This document shows, in pieces, positions 1 to 9,810 of a stretch of DNA of 64,000 nucleotides. How positions within the stretch are numbered: position 1 is the first letter of the stretch; each line of letters opens with the position of its first letter. This DNA is from Uliginosibacterium gangwonense DSM 18521 (GTDB lineage Bacteria; Pseudomonadota; Gammaproteobacteria; Burkholderiales; Rhodocyclaceae): assembly GCF_000373965.1 (NCBI RefSeq), contig NZ_KB892834.1, forward strand, positions 302,600 to 366,599, read 5' to 3'. The notes beneath the pieces are model-generated. The model saw only the letters and a list, made by a program, of their open reading frames with translations. It did no database searches and was not told the DNA's origin. Both the position numbers and the translations under genes were made by a program.

Positions 1-369
1 ATTCATATAAACATTCTCGCGCCCTGTAAATTCAGGGGAGAAACCAGAGCCCAATTCCAGCAGTGCTGCAATGCGGCCCGTAGTTTCAATACCGCCACAA
101 GTAGGATTCAGCGTGCCGCAGATCATTTGCAGCAGCGTAGATTTACCGCTGCCATTGCGCCCAATAATACCGACGGCTTCGCCTTTTTTAATTTCAAAAG
201 AAACATCTCTGAGAGCCCAGAATTCGCGGAAATATTGCTTAACCGGCTGCCCTCCTAGGCGTTGAAGAGGCGGTAGGACAAACTGCTTAAGGCGGTCTCG
301 TGGGGTGTCATATATCTCGTATCGTTTACTGAGATTGGTAACACGGATAGCGATATCGCTAGAGGACAT
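1..369 (-). CDS. wzt: ABC transporter ATP-binding subunit for polysaccharide export, Wzt-type (partial, C-terminus outside window)
   Basis: The reading frame runs off the low-coordinate edge; about 123 codons are visible from the ATG at 369. The Walker A loop GRNGSGKST and the stretch [18 protein letters not shown], typical of the polysaccharide/teichoic-acid export ABC ATPases, are both present. With its partner permease it would move an undecaprenyl-linked O-antigen or capsule chain across the inner membrane. Its start overlaps the end of the permease gene by 11 bp, so the two are probably translated together. Whether a C-terminal carbohydrate-binding Wzt domain follows cannot be seen. Confidence 0.9.
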   Translation of the reverse strand, partial: MSSSDIAIRVTNLSKRYEIYDTPRDRLKQFVLPPLQRLGGQPVKQYFREFWALRDVSFEIKKGEAVGIIGRNGSGKSTLLQMICGTLNPTCGGIETTGRIAALLELGSGFSPEFTGRENVYMN

Positions 370-1249
370 CAGCAAAACCCTTTCTGGTCTTTTGGAACCA
401 GGCGTAGCCTGCCCAGACAACGGCGATAGCAGCTAGAGTGTAGACGCCCAAACCTGCCCAGTTCGGTAAATGGCCCCATATCAGCACGTCGCGTGCTTGT
501 TCGATAATGAAGGTAAGCGGGTTAGCCATAATGAAAGGGCGGAACCCTACCGGCACTGCAGTCACTGGGTAAAAAACAGGCGACAGAAACATCAACACGG
601 TGGTAATGATGCCGATGGTTTGTCCAACATCGCGCAAAAATACGCCGAGAGATGCAAGCATCCAAGCCAGCCCCGTGGTGAGGATGACCAGAGGCAGCAG
701 AACCAAGGGAGCAAAAATCACCGTCCAGTGCAAGTAGCCATTAAAAAGTACAAAAGCAGCCAACAGCACACCAAGGCTGATCAAGCTGTGGAAGAGAGCA
801 ACGCCCATGGCAATGACGGGTAGTATTTCAATCGGGAATACAACTTTCTTGACGTAATTGACGTTGGAAAGAATTACTTCGGGAGCACGATTGATTACCT
901 CGCTAAATAGGTTAAGCACGATCATGCCGACAAAAAGCACGACTGCGAATTGCGTTTTGGTATCGCCACCGCCAGCCCCTCCCCAGCGAGACTTGAAAAT
1001 CTCTGAAAAGACAAAGGTATACACTGCTAGCATGAATACTGGATTAAAGAACGACCAGGCCAGTCCCATGGCTGATCCCTTGTAGCGTCCGACCACTTCG
1101 CGCTTGCTCATTTGCATGATGAGTTGGCGGTTGCGCCAGAGACTCTTCGCCAGTGCCATGAGGGACGTGGGTTGGGCGGAGTGAGGGTTTATCGTTGTGG
1201 ATAAGTTAGTCATACGAAGTATTTTGCTTCTGCCAGTGGTTTGCCTCAT
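359..1249 (-). CDS. wzm: ABC transporter permease for polysaccharide export, Wzm-type
   Basis: An ABC-2 type permease of up to 296 residues. It has the amphipathic N-terminal segment [19 protein letters not shown], then hydrophobic segments spread over residues 65-285, as in Wzm/TagG. It forms the membrane channel for the ATPase encoded next. The ATG at 1249 overlaps the stop of the rfbC remnant (ATGA), and a weak AGAG lies just upstream. A second possible start is the ATG at 1213 (MTNLSTT), which gives 284 residues. The gene looks intact although the sugar-nucleotide genes upstream are damaged. Confidence 0.9.
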   Translation of the reverse strand: MRQTTGRSKILRMTNLSTTINPHSAQPTSLMALAKSLWRNRQLIMQMSKREVVGRYKGSAMGLAWSFFNPVFMLAVYTFVFSEIFKSRWGGAGGGDTKTQFAVVLFVGMIVLNLFSEVINRAPEVILSNVNYVKKVVFPIEILPVIAMGVALFHSLISLGVLLAAFVLFNGYLHWTVIFAPLVLLPLVILTTGLAWMLASLGVFLRDVGQTIGIITTVLMFLSPVFYPVTAVPVGFRPFIMANPLTFIIEQARDVLIWGHLPNWAGLGVYTLAAIAVVWAGYAWFQKTRKGFADVL

Positions 1250-1566
1250 TGATCTCTTGCAGACGAAGTGATAGTGCCTTGGATACTACTGATGGCGAGT
1301 TTGTTCCAGGCACTGCTGCGCTCAAATTCGGGCGCCCAATAATCGATGGTTTTGTAGAGAAACTGCAATCTCTGAAAGCCTCCTAACAGGCTGCACCACA
1401 CGTTTTTGGCAGAGCATCTGTGGTGGTTATCTGGCACAAAATCAACGTCATTGCCAGTCATCTTGGTAAATTTGCGGCGGCTAGAGCTTTCAAATAAGAA
1501 ACCGTGCTCACCACCAAAAGCATTCAATTCAATAACGAGAACATCAAGAATAGGGGTGGCTTTCAC
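1246..1566 (-). pseudogene. rfbC: rfbC remnant (dTDP-4-dehydrorhamnose 3,5-epimerase) with a large internal deletion
   Basis: The 106-codon frame begins like RfbC (LVIELNAFGGEHGFLFES, then VDFVPDNHHR) and ends like its C-terminal third (FLYKTIDYWAPEFERSSAWN). The central 75-80 residues of the usual ~180-residue enzyme are missing, including the region that carries catalytic residues. The junction lies near codons 55-65. Several conserved positions also differ. The start is GTG at 1566, overlapping the rfbA stop (GTGA). The frame is still open but the product cannot be a working epimerase. Confidence 0.8.
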
Positions 1567-2447
1567 GCTTGAATGCCTTCTTTGAGCAAACGTTGCAAGT
1601 ATTGTCCATAGCCATTTTTGGCGAGTGGCTGAGCCAGTCTCTCCAATTGCTCAGCGTTGATAAAACCTTTACGGAAAGCAATTTCTTCTGGACAAGCAAC
1701 TTTCAGTCCCTGGCGGTGTTCAATGGTTTCGATGAAGTTGCTGGCTTCGATCAGGCTCTCATGAGTACCGGTATCCAGCCATGCATAACCCCGACCCATG
1801 ATCTCCACACTGAGCTGGTCGCACTCTAGGTAGATGCAGTTCAAGTCGGTAATCTCCAACTCGCCCCGTGCCGATGGCTTGAGGCTGGCGGCAAAATCAA
1901 CGACCTGATTGTCGTAAAAATACAGGCCGGTGACCGCATAGTTACTCTTGGCTCTGGCAGGTTTTTCTTCCAAACTGGTGGCACGACCTTGCGCGTCAAA
2001 CGTAACTACGCCGTAACGCTCGGGATCTTGCACATGATAGGCAAAAACCGTTGCGCCCTGTTCGCGCCGCGTCGCTTGTTCAAGCTGGGTGTGCAGGTCA
2101 TGGCCATAGAAGATGTTGTCGCCAAGCACCAAGGCACTTGGCGAGTTACCAATGAAATCTTTGCCAATCACAAAAGATTGGGCCAAACCATCCGGGCTGG
2201 GTTGCACGGCGTATTGCAGGTTGATGCCCCACTCGCTGCCATCGCCTAGCAATTGCTCAAAACGCGGGATATCTTGCGGGGTGGAGATAATAAGGATGTC
2301 TCGAATGCCTGCCAGCATCAAGGTGCTGAGCGGGTAGTAGATCATGGGCTTGTCGTAAATCGGCAGGAGTTGCTTGGAAACCACCTTGGTAACGGGGTAG
2401 AGCCGGGTACCTGAGCCTCCTGCGAGAACGATGCCTTTGTGTTTCAT
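1563..2447 (-). CDS. rfbA: Glucose-1-phosphate thymidylyltransferase
   Basis: A full-length 294-residue RfbA/RmlA. It makes dTDP-glucose from dTTP and glucose-1-phosphate, the first step to dTDP-rhamnose. The nucleotide-binding signature [20 protein letters not shown] is at the N-terminus, followed by [28 protein letters not shown] and [20 protein letters not shown]. The ATG at 2447 starts the protein as in the family; the longer frame upstream runs through the rfbB remnant. It is the only apparently intact rml gene here, since the flanking rfbB and rfbC copies are deleted and rfbD is absent. The product may feed another dTDP-sugar, or the enzymes may be encoded elsewhere. Confidence 0.93.
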   Translation of the reverse strand: MKHKGIVLAGGSGTRLYPVTKVVSKQLLPIYDKPMIYYPLSTLMLAGIRDILIISTPQDIPRFEQLLGDGSEWGINLQYAVQPSPDGLAQSFVIGKDFIGNSPSALVLGDNIFYGHDLHTQLEQATRREQGATVFAYHVQDPERYGVVTFDAQGRATSLEEKPARAKSNYAVTGLYFYDNQVVDFAASLKPSARGELEITDLNCIYLECDQLSVEIMGRGYAWLDTGTHESLIEASNFIETIEHRQGLKVACPEEIAFRKGFINAEQLERLAQPLAKNGYGQYLQRLLKEGIQA

Positions 2448-2456
2448 GTAATTTGC

Positions 2457-3021
2457 CCTGTGTAGTTTTCTCAGCCCATGCGCAATAGGCACCAAATTCA
2501 AGGTGGTGGCCCAGCTCACACTCTATCTTGCCAGCATCAACGGTGTAGCGGCAATTATGGTCAGGGCTGTCGGTGGCGTAAACAATATGTTCGCGATAAC
2601 TTTTGCCATCAGCTTGAGCGCCAAGTTCGTCACGCGGGGCGAAAACCCTATGAACAATGTCAAGGTTAGGTCTGTCATTCCTGCCGTCAACGTCGTGAGC
2701 CTGGTCGACTGGCCCTGTTTCTAATACACGACGGGTAGCACTACAATGATCTTTGACGTAGAACCTGCTACGGATTTGCTGCCCGTTACCATACATTGAC
2801 GGCAGCTTGGCTGGCAGCATATTGACGAGCATTAGCGGGGTGAGCTTTTTCGGGATGTCGCCTTGCGCGAAAACATAGTAGCGATCACCATTGAGACTTT
2901 GCAGGCTCTCAACGTAGGTGAACTTGCCAAGGTTGACGACCTGCTCATTCGGCTCAGCGAACCGCTCAAGTATAAGGTTACTGCCGATAAACCCAGTTCC
3001 GCCAGTGACAATAACACTCAC
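2457..3021 (-). pseudogene. rfbB: rfbB remnant (dTDP-glucose 4,6-dehydratase) with internal and C-terminal loss
   Basis: The translation begins with the NAD-binding motif SVIVTGGTGFIGSN, then FAEPNEQVVNLGKFTY. After FAQGDI it jumps straight to the C-terminal half ([51 protein letters not shown]). About 190 codons remain of roughly 350. The missing middle would contain the catalytic Tyr-x-x-x-Lys. The end is also degraded, and the frame runs on into rfbA out of register. Many conserved residues are replaced, so the decay is not recent. Confidence 0.78.
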
Positions 3022-3302
3022 AAACCACCTCAACCAAAAGAAATCCGCCGGCAGCACCTTCCGTGAGGCAGACTCACCGGGGGCAGGTAGCCTCCATGAG
3101 AAGCTACTGGCACCCTGCACATGCATTCTAACTATTATGCTAATTGTAACATTTTGTGGGTATAAATGGGGCCATTTAGCACAGTACCGCAGCGTCCCAT
3201 CTTAGGCTGTGGTCAAAAGTAGAAATTAAGAATTTATCTATACACAGTGAATAATGATGCTTTCATTTCATGTAGTACCAAATAGGTATATGGTCTCAGG
3301 AA

Positions 3303-3960
3303 GTGACAGATGAGTTGCGGAGCTGTGTAGCACCACTCATCTCGCCCAGACCAACGCAAACAGTGGATAAGGAATTTGTCCGCAAAACAAGGGCGGGACA
3401 CAAGCCCAAGCCTGAGCGGTTGGTGTGTGAAGCCGTCGTGTTCGTTATGTACCGGGTGTCAGTGGAAAGCCCTGCCGTTCGAGCGTTTTGGCAGCACTAT
3501 TGCGATCCATAAGTGCTTTCGGCTTGGCGCAAAAGGAAGCAGGGCTAATCCCACGGACAGGGGAAAAACGGCGCCAGTGCCACTTGCTCGTCGACGGGCG
3601 TGGCGCGCCCTTGTCGCTCATCCTGACCGGCGCACACCGACAGGATGTCTCCGCAGTTGGCGCTATACCCCAGACAATGCAAATCCAGCGCTTCACTCCA
3701 CCGCTATACCATTCCAAACACTTGTATGCAGGCGCCGGATGCAGCAGTCAGGCTGCCCTGCAAAGCATTCTGGCCCACAGCGACACCCCGTGTGAAAGAG
3801 CATGACCATCAGTTTTGTGATTTTTCTAGCCAAGAATGGTGAGACCTGCTCACCTGCATGCCCTATGTGCCGAGGAAGAGAAGAGGCTCAAACATCGCAC
3901 ATTGCAGTCTAAACCGAAGCCAGGCCGAGAATGAACCAAGCCGTCAGACTGACTTGCTTG
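3303..3960 (+). pseudogene. Degenerate IS5-family (IS427-like) transposase
   Basis: Recognisable transposase blocks occur in succession in different frames. TDELRSCVAPLISPRP and KPKPERLVCEAVVFV start at 3303. TGCQWKALPFERFGSTIAIHK lies in a second frame around 3445-3520. ANPTDRGK and CHLLVDGRGAPLSLILTGAH lie around 3545-3640. The part between the second and third blocks is shortened. The tail to about 3960 holds only faint C-terminal similarity. Frameshifts and deletions make it non-functional. I could not define terminal inverted repeats. Confidence 0.75.
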
Positions 3961-3980
3961 CTTTTGGCCATGCAGAAAGC

Positions 3981-4010
3981 AAAAACGCCAACCACATGGG
4001 TCGGCGTTTC
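3981..4010 (-). terminator. Rho-independent terminator downstream of tRNA-Phe
   Basis: On the minus strand an AAACGCCGACC arm pairs with GGTTGGCGTTT across a four-base loop and runs into a T-tract, just 3' of tRNA-Phe. Confidence 0.75.
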
Positions 4011-4024
4011 TGTTTGAATCCTTT

Positions 4025-4100
4025 TGGTGGCCAGTCGCGGAATCGAACCACGGACACGCGGATTTTCAATCCGCTGCTCTACCAACTGAGCTAACTGGCC
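4025..4100 (-). tRNA. tRNA-Phe (GAA)
   Basis: A 76-nt cloverleaf with encoded CCA. The acceptor pairs GGCCAGT with ACTGGCC, and the anticodon arm GCGGA-TTGAAAA-TCCGC gives anticodon GAA. The D arm AGCTCAGTTGGTAGAGC and T arm GTGG-TTCGATT-CCGC are canonical. Its 3' end faces the decayed, more AT-rich tract at 1-3960, a common position for an integrated island. Confidence 0.97.
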
Positions 4101-4157
4101 AACCGAGAGAGGCATTATAGCCATCTAGTGGCTATAATGCAAGGCTCTCGATCCCGC

Positions 4158-4991
4158 TTACAGGCCGAGGTTGCGCACCAGGATGGTGGTTAGCCCGGCT
4201 TGGTTGAGCGAGTAGAAGTGCAGGCTGGGGGCACCGCCTGCGATGAGGCGTTCGCACAGCGCCGTGACAACCTCCAGCCCGAATGCGCGCACGCTTTCGG
4301 CATCATCCCCCAGGCTTTCGAACTTGCGGCGCATCCATTGCGGGATTTCCGCGCCACAGCTCTCCGAAAAGCGGGCGAGCTTGGTGTAGCTGGCGATCGG
4401 CATGATGCCGGGTACGATGGGGATGGTGACTCCGGCCTTGCGCGCTGCGTCTACAAAGTGGAAGTAGGCATCCGCGTTGTAGAAGTATTGCGTGATGGCG
4501 GAGTTGGCCCCGGCCTTGACCTTGCGCACGAAGGCAGCCAAATCGGCATCAAAGCTGCGGGCCTGAGGGTGGACTTCGGGGTAGGCGGCAACTTCGAGGA
4601 GGAATTCGTCGCCCGTTTCCCGGCGGATGAATTCGACCAGTTCGTTGGCGTAGCGGAATTCGCCGGGGTCGGCCATGCCGGAGGGCAGGTCGCCACGCAG
4701 AGCGACGATGCGCTTGACGCCCATCTGGCGAAACTCGGCGAGGTGCTCACGGATGCTGGCCTGGGTGGCGCCGATGCATGAGAGGTGCGGGGCGGCTTCG
4801 AGCCCGGCTTCGCGGATTTCGCGTACCACCTGCAGGGTGCGGTCCCGTGTGGAGCCACCTGCGCCGTAGGTCACAGAGAAGAATTCCGGTGCCAGGATGG
4901 CGAACTGGTCGCGCACGCTGCGCAGCTTTTCCACGCCTTCGGGGGTTGCAGGGGGGAAAAACTCGATACTGAAACGGGGTTTACTGCTCAT
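4158..4991 (-). CDS. metF: Methylenetetrahydrofolate reductase
   Basis: A 277-residue MetF. It reduces 5,10-methylene-THF to 5-methyl-THF for methionine synthesis, using FAD. The N-terminus PRFSIEFFPPATPEG carries the conserved catalytic Glu. FSVTYGAGGSTRD, LRGDLP and ITQYFYNADAYFHFVD follow. ATG at 4991 is preferred. A GTG at 5000 is in frame and closer to the AGGGAG, so three extra residues are possible. It lies 50-60 bp downstream of ahcY on the same strand, and both serve the activated-methyl cycle, so co-transcription under the upstream riboswitch is likely. Confidence 0.95.
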   Translation of the reverse strand: MSSKPRFSIEFFPPATPEGVEKLRSVRDQFAILAPEFFSVTYGAGGSTRDRTLQVVREIREAGLEAAPHLSCIGATQASIREHLAEFRQMGVKRIVALRGDLPSGMADPGEFRYANELVEFIRRETGDEFLLEVAAYPEVHPQARSFDADLAAFVRKVKAGANSAITQYFYNADAYFHFVDAARKAGVTIPIVPGIMPIASYTKLARFSESCGAEIPQWMRRKFESLGDDAESVRAFGLEVVTALCERLIAGGAPSLHFYSLNQAGLTTILVRNLGL

Positions 4992-5048
4992 GGTCTTCAC
5001 AACTCCCTGGGAGGGGTACAGCGGGTTGCCCCGCTGTACCGGCGCCGA

Positions 5049-6452
<1,404 letters not shown>

Positions 6453-6502
6453 GGTGTTCTCCTAGAACAGGTGGCCAGAGGCGGTGGGGGAGCATAGAGA
6501 GG

Positions 6503-6545
6503 GCTCACCTTGTTTGCCGCGCCTGGCACGGTTGAACAGGTGAGC
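6503..6545 (-). promoter_or_regulatory. Alternative hairpin overlapping the 3' edge of the SAH riboswitch
   Basis: The last conserved bases of the aptamer, GCTCACCT (plus 6538-6545 as AGGTGAGC), have a perfect 8-base complement at 6503-6510. A smaller TGCC/GGCA stem lies inside. The hairpin cannot form while the aptamer holds this strand, so it is a candidate expression platform. No T-tract follows, which argues against simple termination. Confidence 0.5.
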
Positions 6546-6634
6546 GCCGTTGAATCAGCCCGGTCTGTAGAGCACGGGTTCCGAGCCTGGGATTGCGGGA
6601 AACGGGTTCCAGCAAGCTCGCAGCGCTCCTCGGA
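6538..6634 (-). promoter_or_regulatory. S-adenosylhomocysteine (SAH) riboswitch
   Basis: The minus-strand leader of ahcY contains the conserved blocks of this riboswitch class in order: CCGAGGAGCGCTGCG, then CAGGCTCGG, then ACGGCGCTCACCT. The CCGAG/CTCGG pairing and the pseudoknot-forming GCGCT / GGCGC parts are visible. The position directly ahead of ahcY-metF fits the known role of switching on SAH removal. Confidence 0.93.
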
Positions 6635-6760
6635 AAGGTTGCCAGTATAAATGTACGGCCATGCATTTGCCAGTACCACATGACCCAAGGTACGCATATC
6701 GTGTAGAGGCACTTTGCGCCATATAGACTGACACCATGACCACTTGCGGAGAACCTGGCG

Positions 6761-7858
6761 ATGTGGAAGCTGCTGGGCACCCTGTTCCTGTTGAGTCTGG
6801 CTGCATGCCAGGAAAAACCGCCACTGCGCATTGGCTTCATCGGTAGCACCAGCGGCCGATTTGCCGACCTTGGCGTAGCGGGGCGCAATGGCGCGCAGTT
6901 GGCCATCGACTTGCGCAATGCGGCAGGCGGCATCAAGGGCCGCAAGCTGGAGTTGATTGCCGAAGATGACAAGAACGACAGGGACACCGCCATCAAGGGG
7001 TTTCGCGCCCTGGAGCAGGCCAAGGTCGAAGCCATCATCGGCCCGGTTACCAGCAGCATGGCCACCGCCCTGGTTCCGCTGACCAATCAGGCCAATCTGG
7101 TCATGATCTCCCCCACCGTCACCACCACCCTGCTCAGCGGCAAGGACGACCAGTTTTTTCGCGTGGTCGCCAGCGTCAAGACCTTTGCTGAACGCATGGC
7201 CAAAACCCTGTGTAGCCAGCATCAATTGAGCAAAGCAGTGATCATTTCGGATATTGCCAACGCCGATTACACCCGCTCTTGGGAAATTGCGTTCTCTGCC
7301 GCTTACATTGCGCAAAACTGTAGCGTGGGCAAAGCCTTGGAGTTCGATTCCAGGGCGGAACGTAATTATGGGGATTTGGCCGACGCGGCCCTGCGCACCC
7401 AGCCACAGGTTGTGGTCTTCATCGCCAGCGCTACCGACACCGCCCTGTTGGCGCAAAAACTCAAGCAGAAAAATCCCAAAGTCATGCTGGCCGTTACGGG
7501 ATGGAGTGCCACGGACAGGCTCATCGAACTGGGCGGGCAGGCAGTGGAAGGCACACTGGCCGAACAGTATTACGACCCCTTCAGCCAGAGCAAGAACTAC
7601 CTTGAGTTTCGTAACACATATGCCAAAAGATTTGGCGAAGAGCCCGGTTTTTCCGGTACTTTGGGGTTTGACGCGGCCACGGTCATTCTCAATGCAATTG
7701 ATAAGCAGGAAAAGGGCCTCAGCCTGAAAGAAACACTGCTCAAAACCCGGCATTTTGCAGGCTTGCAGGAAGACATTGATTTTGACCCAAACGGCGACGT
7801 TTTCCGCTCGCGGCATATTACATTCGTGAGGAATGGCCGATTCGAACCCATTGATTAA
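6761..7858 (+). CDS. ABC-type (branched-chain amino-acid-like) substrate-binding lipoprotein, probable sensor partner
   Basis: A 365-residue periplasmic-binding protein of the leucine/urea-type fold (type 1). A lipoprotein signal ends in LSLAAC at Cys16. The mature part starts PLRIGFIGSTSGRFADLG and continues with AAGGIKGRKLELIAEDDK and GPVTSSMATALVPL. No ABC permease or ATPase gene is nearby. Instead a histidine kinase begins 17 bp downstream on the same strand. I infer that this protein delivers ligand information to that kinase rather than supplying a transporter. The ligand cannot be named. Confidence 0.85.
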   Translation: MWKLLGTLFLLSLAACQEKPPLRIGFIGSTSGRFADLGVAGRNGAQLAIDLRNAAGGIKGRKLELIAEDDKNDRDTAIKGFRALEQAKVEAIIGPVTSSMATALVPLTNQANLVMISPTVTTTLLSGKDDQFFRVVASVKTFAERMAKTLCSQHQLSKAVIISDIANADYTRSWEIAFSAAYIAQNCSVGKALEFDSRAERNYGDLADAALRTQPQVVVFIASATDTALLAQKLKQKNPKVMLAVTGWSATDRLIELGGQAVEGTLAEQYYDPFSQSKNYLEFRNTYAKRFGEEPGFSGTLGFDAATVILNAIDKQEKGLSLKETLLKTRHFAGLQEDIDFDPNGDVFRSRHITFVRNGRFEPID

Positions 7859-7875
7859 GGCGCAAAGCCACCGCC

Positions 7876-9810
7876 ATGCTCACCCTGCGTCGTCTCCTCG
7901 TTCTGGGTTTCTCACTGCTGGCACTGCTGCCGCTGGCCGCTGGCAGCTTGGCCATCTGGTATCTGTTGATGCCGGGCCTGCAGGCCCAGGCCATCGAAAA
8001 CAGCACCATACTGGCCACCACTCTGGTCAATCAGGTGAGTCATTTCTTTGACATGCCAAAAGACTTGCTTCTGGCAGGCGCCCACGTACTTGAAGACAAA
8101 AGCATCCCCAATCGCCAGATCGACGATGTCCTGGGCTTGATCACCCGCGCCAACAATGTAATCTCGGCCACTTACCTGACCGATGCACAACGCCGCATCA
8201 CCCATGTCGCGCTGGAGCCCTCTTCCAGCCTTGACAGCCACGATCTAGTGGGCTTGGATCTTTCCGCCCAGCATCCGTTTACCGGGAGTCATGACAAAGG
8301 CGTATTGCGCTGGAGTGATGTATTCCTCTCTGCCCTCAGTACCGAGCCTACGATTGTTGCCTCCATTGATCTGGACCAACGTACGCTGGCCGGAGAAATC
8401 TCGCTCAAGCACCTGTCCAGCTTTGTCCATTGGGCAGCCGTGCGCAATGACATGCAAGTTATCATTACCGATGCACGCGGCCAAGTGCTGGCCCACCCAG
8501 ACCCGGAAGTTGCACGAAGCTTCGCCAACCTCAGCCATCTTGCATTGCTGCAAAGAGCCCAGGCCAGCGGCAAGGCATCCGACATCTTTGAACTCCACGG
8601 GGAGCGTTATATCGGTACCGCCATGCTCATCAAGCCCCAGAACTGGATGGTGATTGTGGCCCAGCCCCTGGAGACAGCATTGAAGCCCGGTTGGAAAACC
8701 CTGAGGGTGATCGGCTGGCTCGGGCTGGCGGTGTTGTTCATGACGTTGTCAATCGGCTATTTCATGGCGCGCTGGCTTGCCATGCGCACCGAAGCCGTGG
8801 CCCATGCCGCCATGAACGCCGCCGAAAGCCATGAAGAAGTGAACTGGCCGAATATTGCCATTACCGAATATGCGCAACTGGTTACCAGCCTGCGCAGCCT
8901 GATCCAGACCATCCGCGCGCGCGAACAGGAACTGCTTGAGGCCAATACCACCCTGGAAGACAAGGTGGTGCAACGTACCACCGCACTCACCCACGCCAAC
9001 GAGCAGTTGGCGACCGTGGTCAGCGATCTGACCCACACCCGTACCCACCTCGACCGTACCGAACGCCTTGCCGCCCTTGGCCGCCTGGTGGCTGGCGTGG
9101 CACATGAACTGAACACCCCGATCGGTAACTGCCTCGTGGTTGCTGGCACCATGCAGGCCAGCACCCAGGCTTTCATGGCCGTTCCCCCGGAAAGCATGCG
9201 GCGCAGCACTTTGCAGGAATATCAGGAACAAATCCTGGAGGCATCGGCCCTGCTGATACGCAACCTGGAACGCGCGGCCAAACTGATCCAGTCTTTCAAA
9301 CAAGTCTCCACGGATCAGCAATCCGCCCAACGGCGCACGTTTGATCTGGCAGACATACTCGATGAGGTGCGAACCCTGCTCACCCCATTACTCAAGGAAC
9401 ATGAAATCACGCTCAACATCGATATCCCACTTGGGATCATCATGGATTCCTACCCCAATGCACTGAGCCAGGTGATCAGCAACCTGATCGAGAATGCCGT
9501 CATTCACGCCTACAAAGACCGCCCGGAAGGCATCATTCAGATAACATGCGAAAGGGGTAAGGGCGGATACCTTCAGCTCAGCGTAACCGATCATGGTTGC
9601 GGCATTGCCAAGGAACTGTTGCCACAGATCTTTGAGCCCTTCTTCAAGACCCGGTTTGGGCAGGGTGGCACCGGGCTTGGCTTGCATATTTCCTACCAGG
9701 TCATGACGGGCTTGCTGGGTGGAACAATCACCGTCGATAGCACACCGGGCAGCGGTAGCTGCTTTATGCTCGACCTGCCGCAAAAAGCCCCAGCCCCCGC
9801 GCAGGATTAA
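7876..9810 (+). CDS. Membrane sensor histidine kinase with periplasmic Cache-like domain
   Basis: A 644-residue kinase. A first membrane helix (residues ~5-30) and a second at ~277-299 enclose a periplasmic region that looks like a double-Cache sensor. A coiled stretch (~340-395) leads to the dimerisation/phosphoacceptor domain, with GVAHELNTPIGN and His410. The ATPase domain has NLIENAVIHAY (N box), DHGCGIAKE (G1), FEPFFKT and GGTGLGLHIS (G2). It follows the binding-protein gene by 17 bp and converges on the EAL response regulator, whose stop overlaps its own (TTAA). That regulator is the obvious phosphorylation partner. Confidence 0.92.
   Translation: MLTLRRLLVLGFSLLALLPLAAGSLAIWYLLMPGLQAQAIENSTILATTLVNQVSHFFDMPKDLLLAGAHVLEDKSIPNRQIDDVLGLITRANNVISATYLTDAQRRITHVALEPSSSLDSHDLVGLDLSAQHPFTGSHDKGVLRWSDVFLSALSTEPTIVASIDLDQRTLAGEISLKHLSSFVHWAAVRNDMQVIITDARGQVLAHPDPEVARSFANLSHLALLQRAQASGKASDIFELHGERYIGTAMLIKPQNWMVIVAQPLETALKPGWKTLRVIGWLGLAVLFMTLSIGYFMARWLAMRTEAVAHAAMNAAESHEEVNWPNIAITEYAQLVTSLRSLIQTIRAREQELLEANTTLEDKVVQRTTALTHANEQLATVVSDLTHTRTHLDRTERLAALGRLVAGVAHELNTPIGNCLVVAGTMQASTQAFMAVPPESMRRSTLQEYQEQILEASALLIRNLERAAKLIQSFKQVSTDQQSAQRRTFDLADILDEVRTLLTPLLKEHEITLNIDIPLGIIMDSYPNALSQVISNLIENAVIHAYKDRPEGIIQITCERGKGGYLQLSVTDHGCGIAKELLPQIFEPFFKTRFGQGGTGLGLHISYQVMTGLLGGTITVDSTPGSGSCFMLDLPQKAPAPAQD

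Noticed and set aside
3084-3110. Hairpin CAGGTAGC / GCTACTGG upstream of the rfbB remnant, considered as a JUMPstart/ops element.
   Set aside because: The ops core GGCGGTAG is absent; only a short stem is seen.
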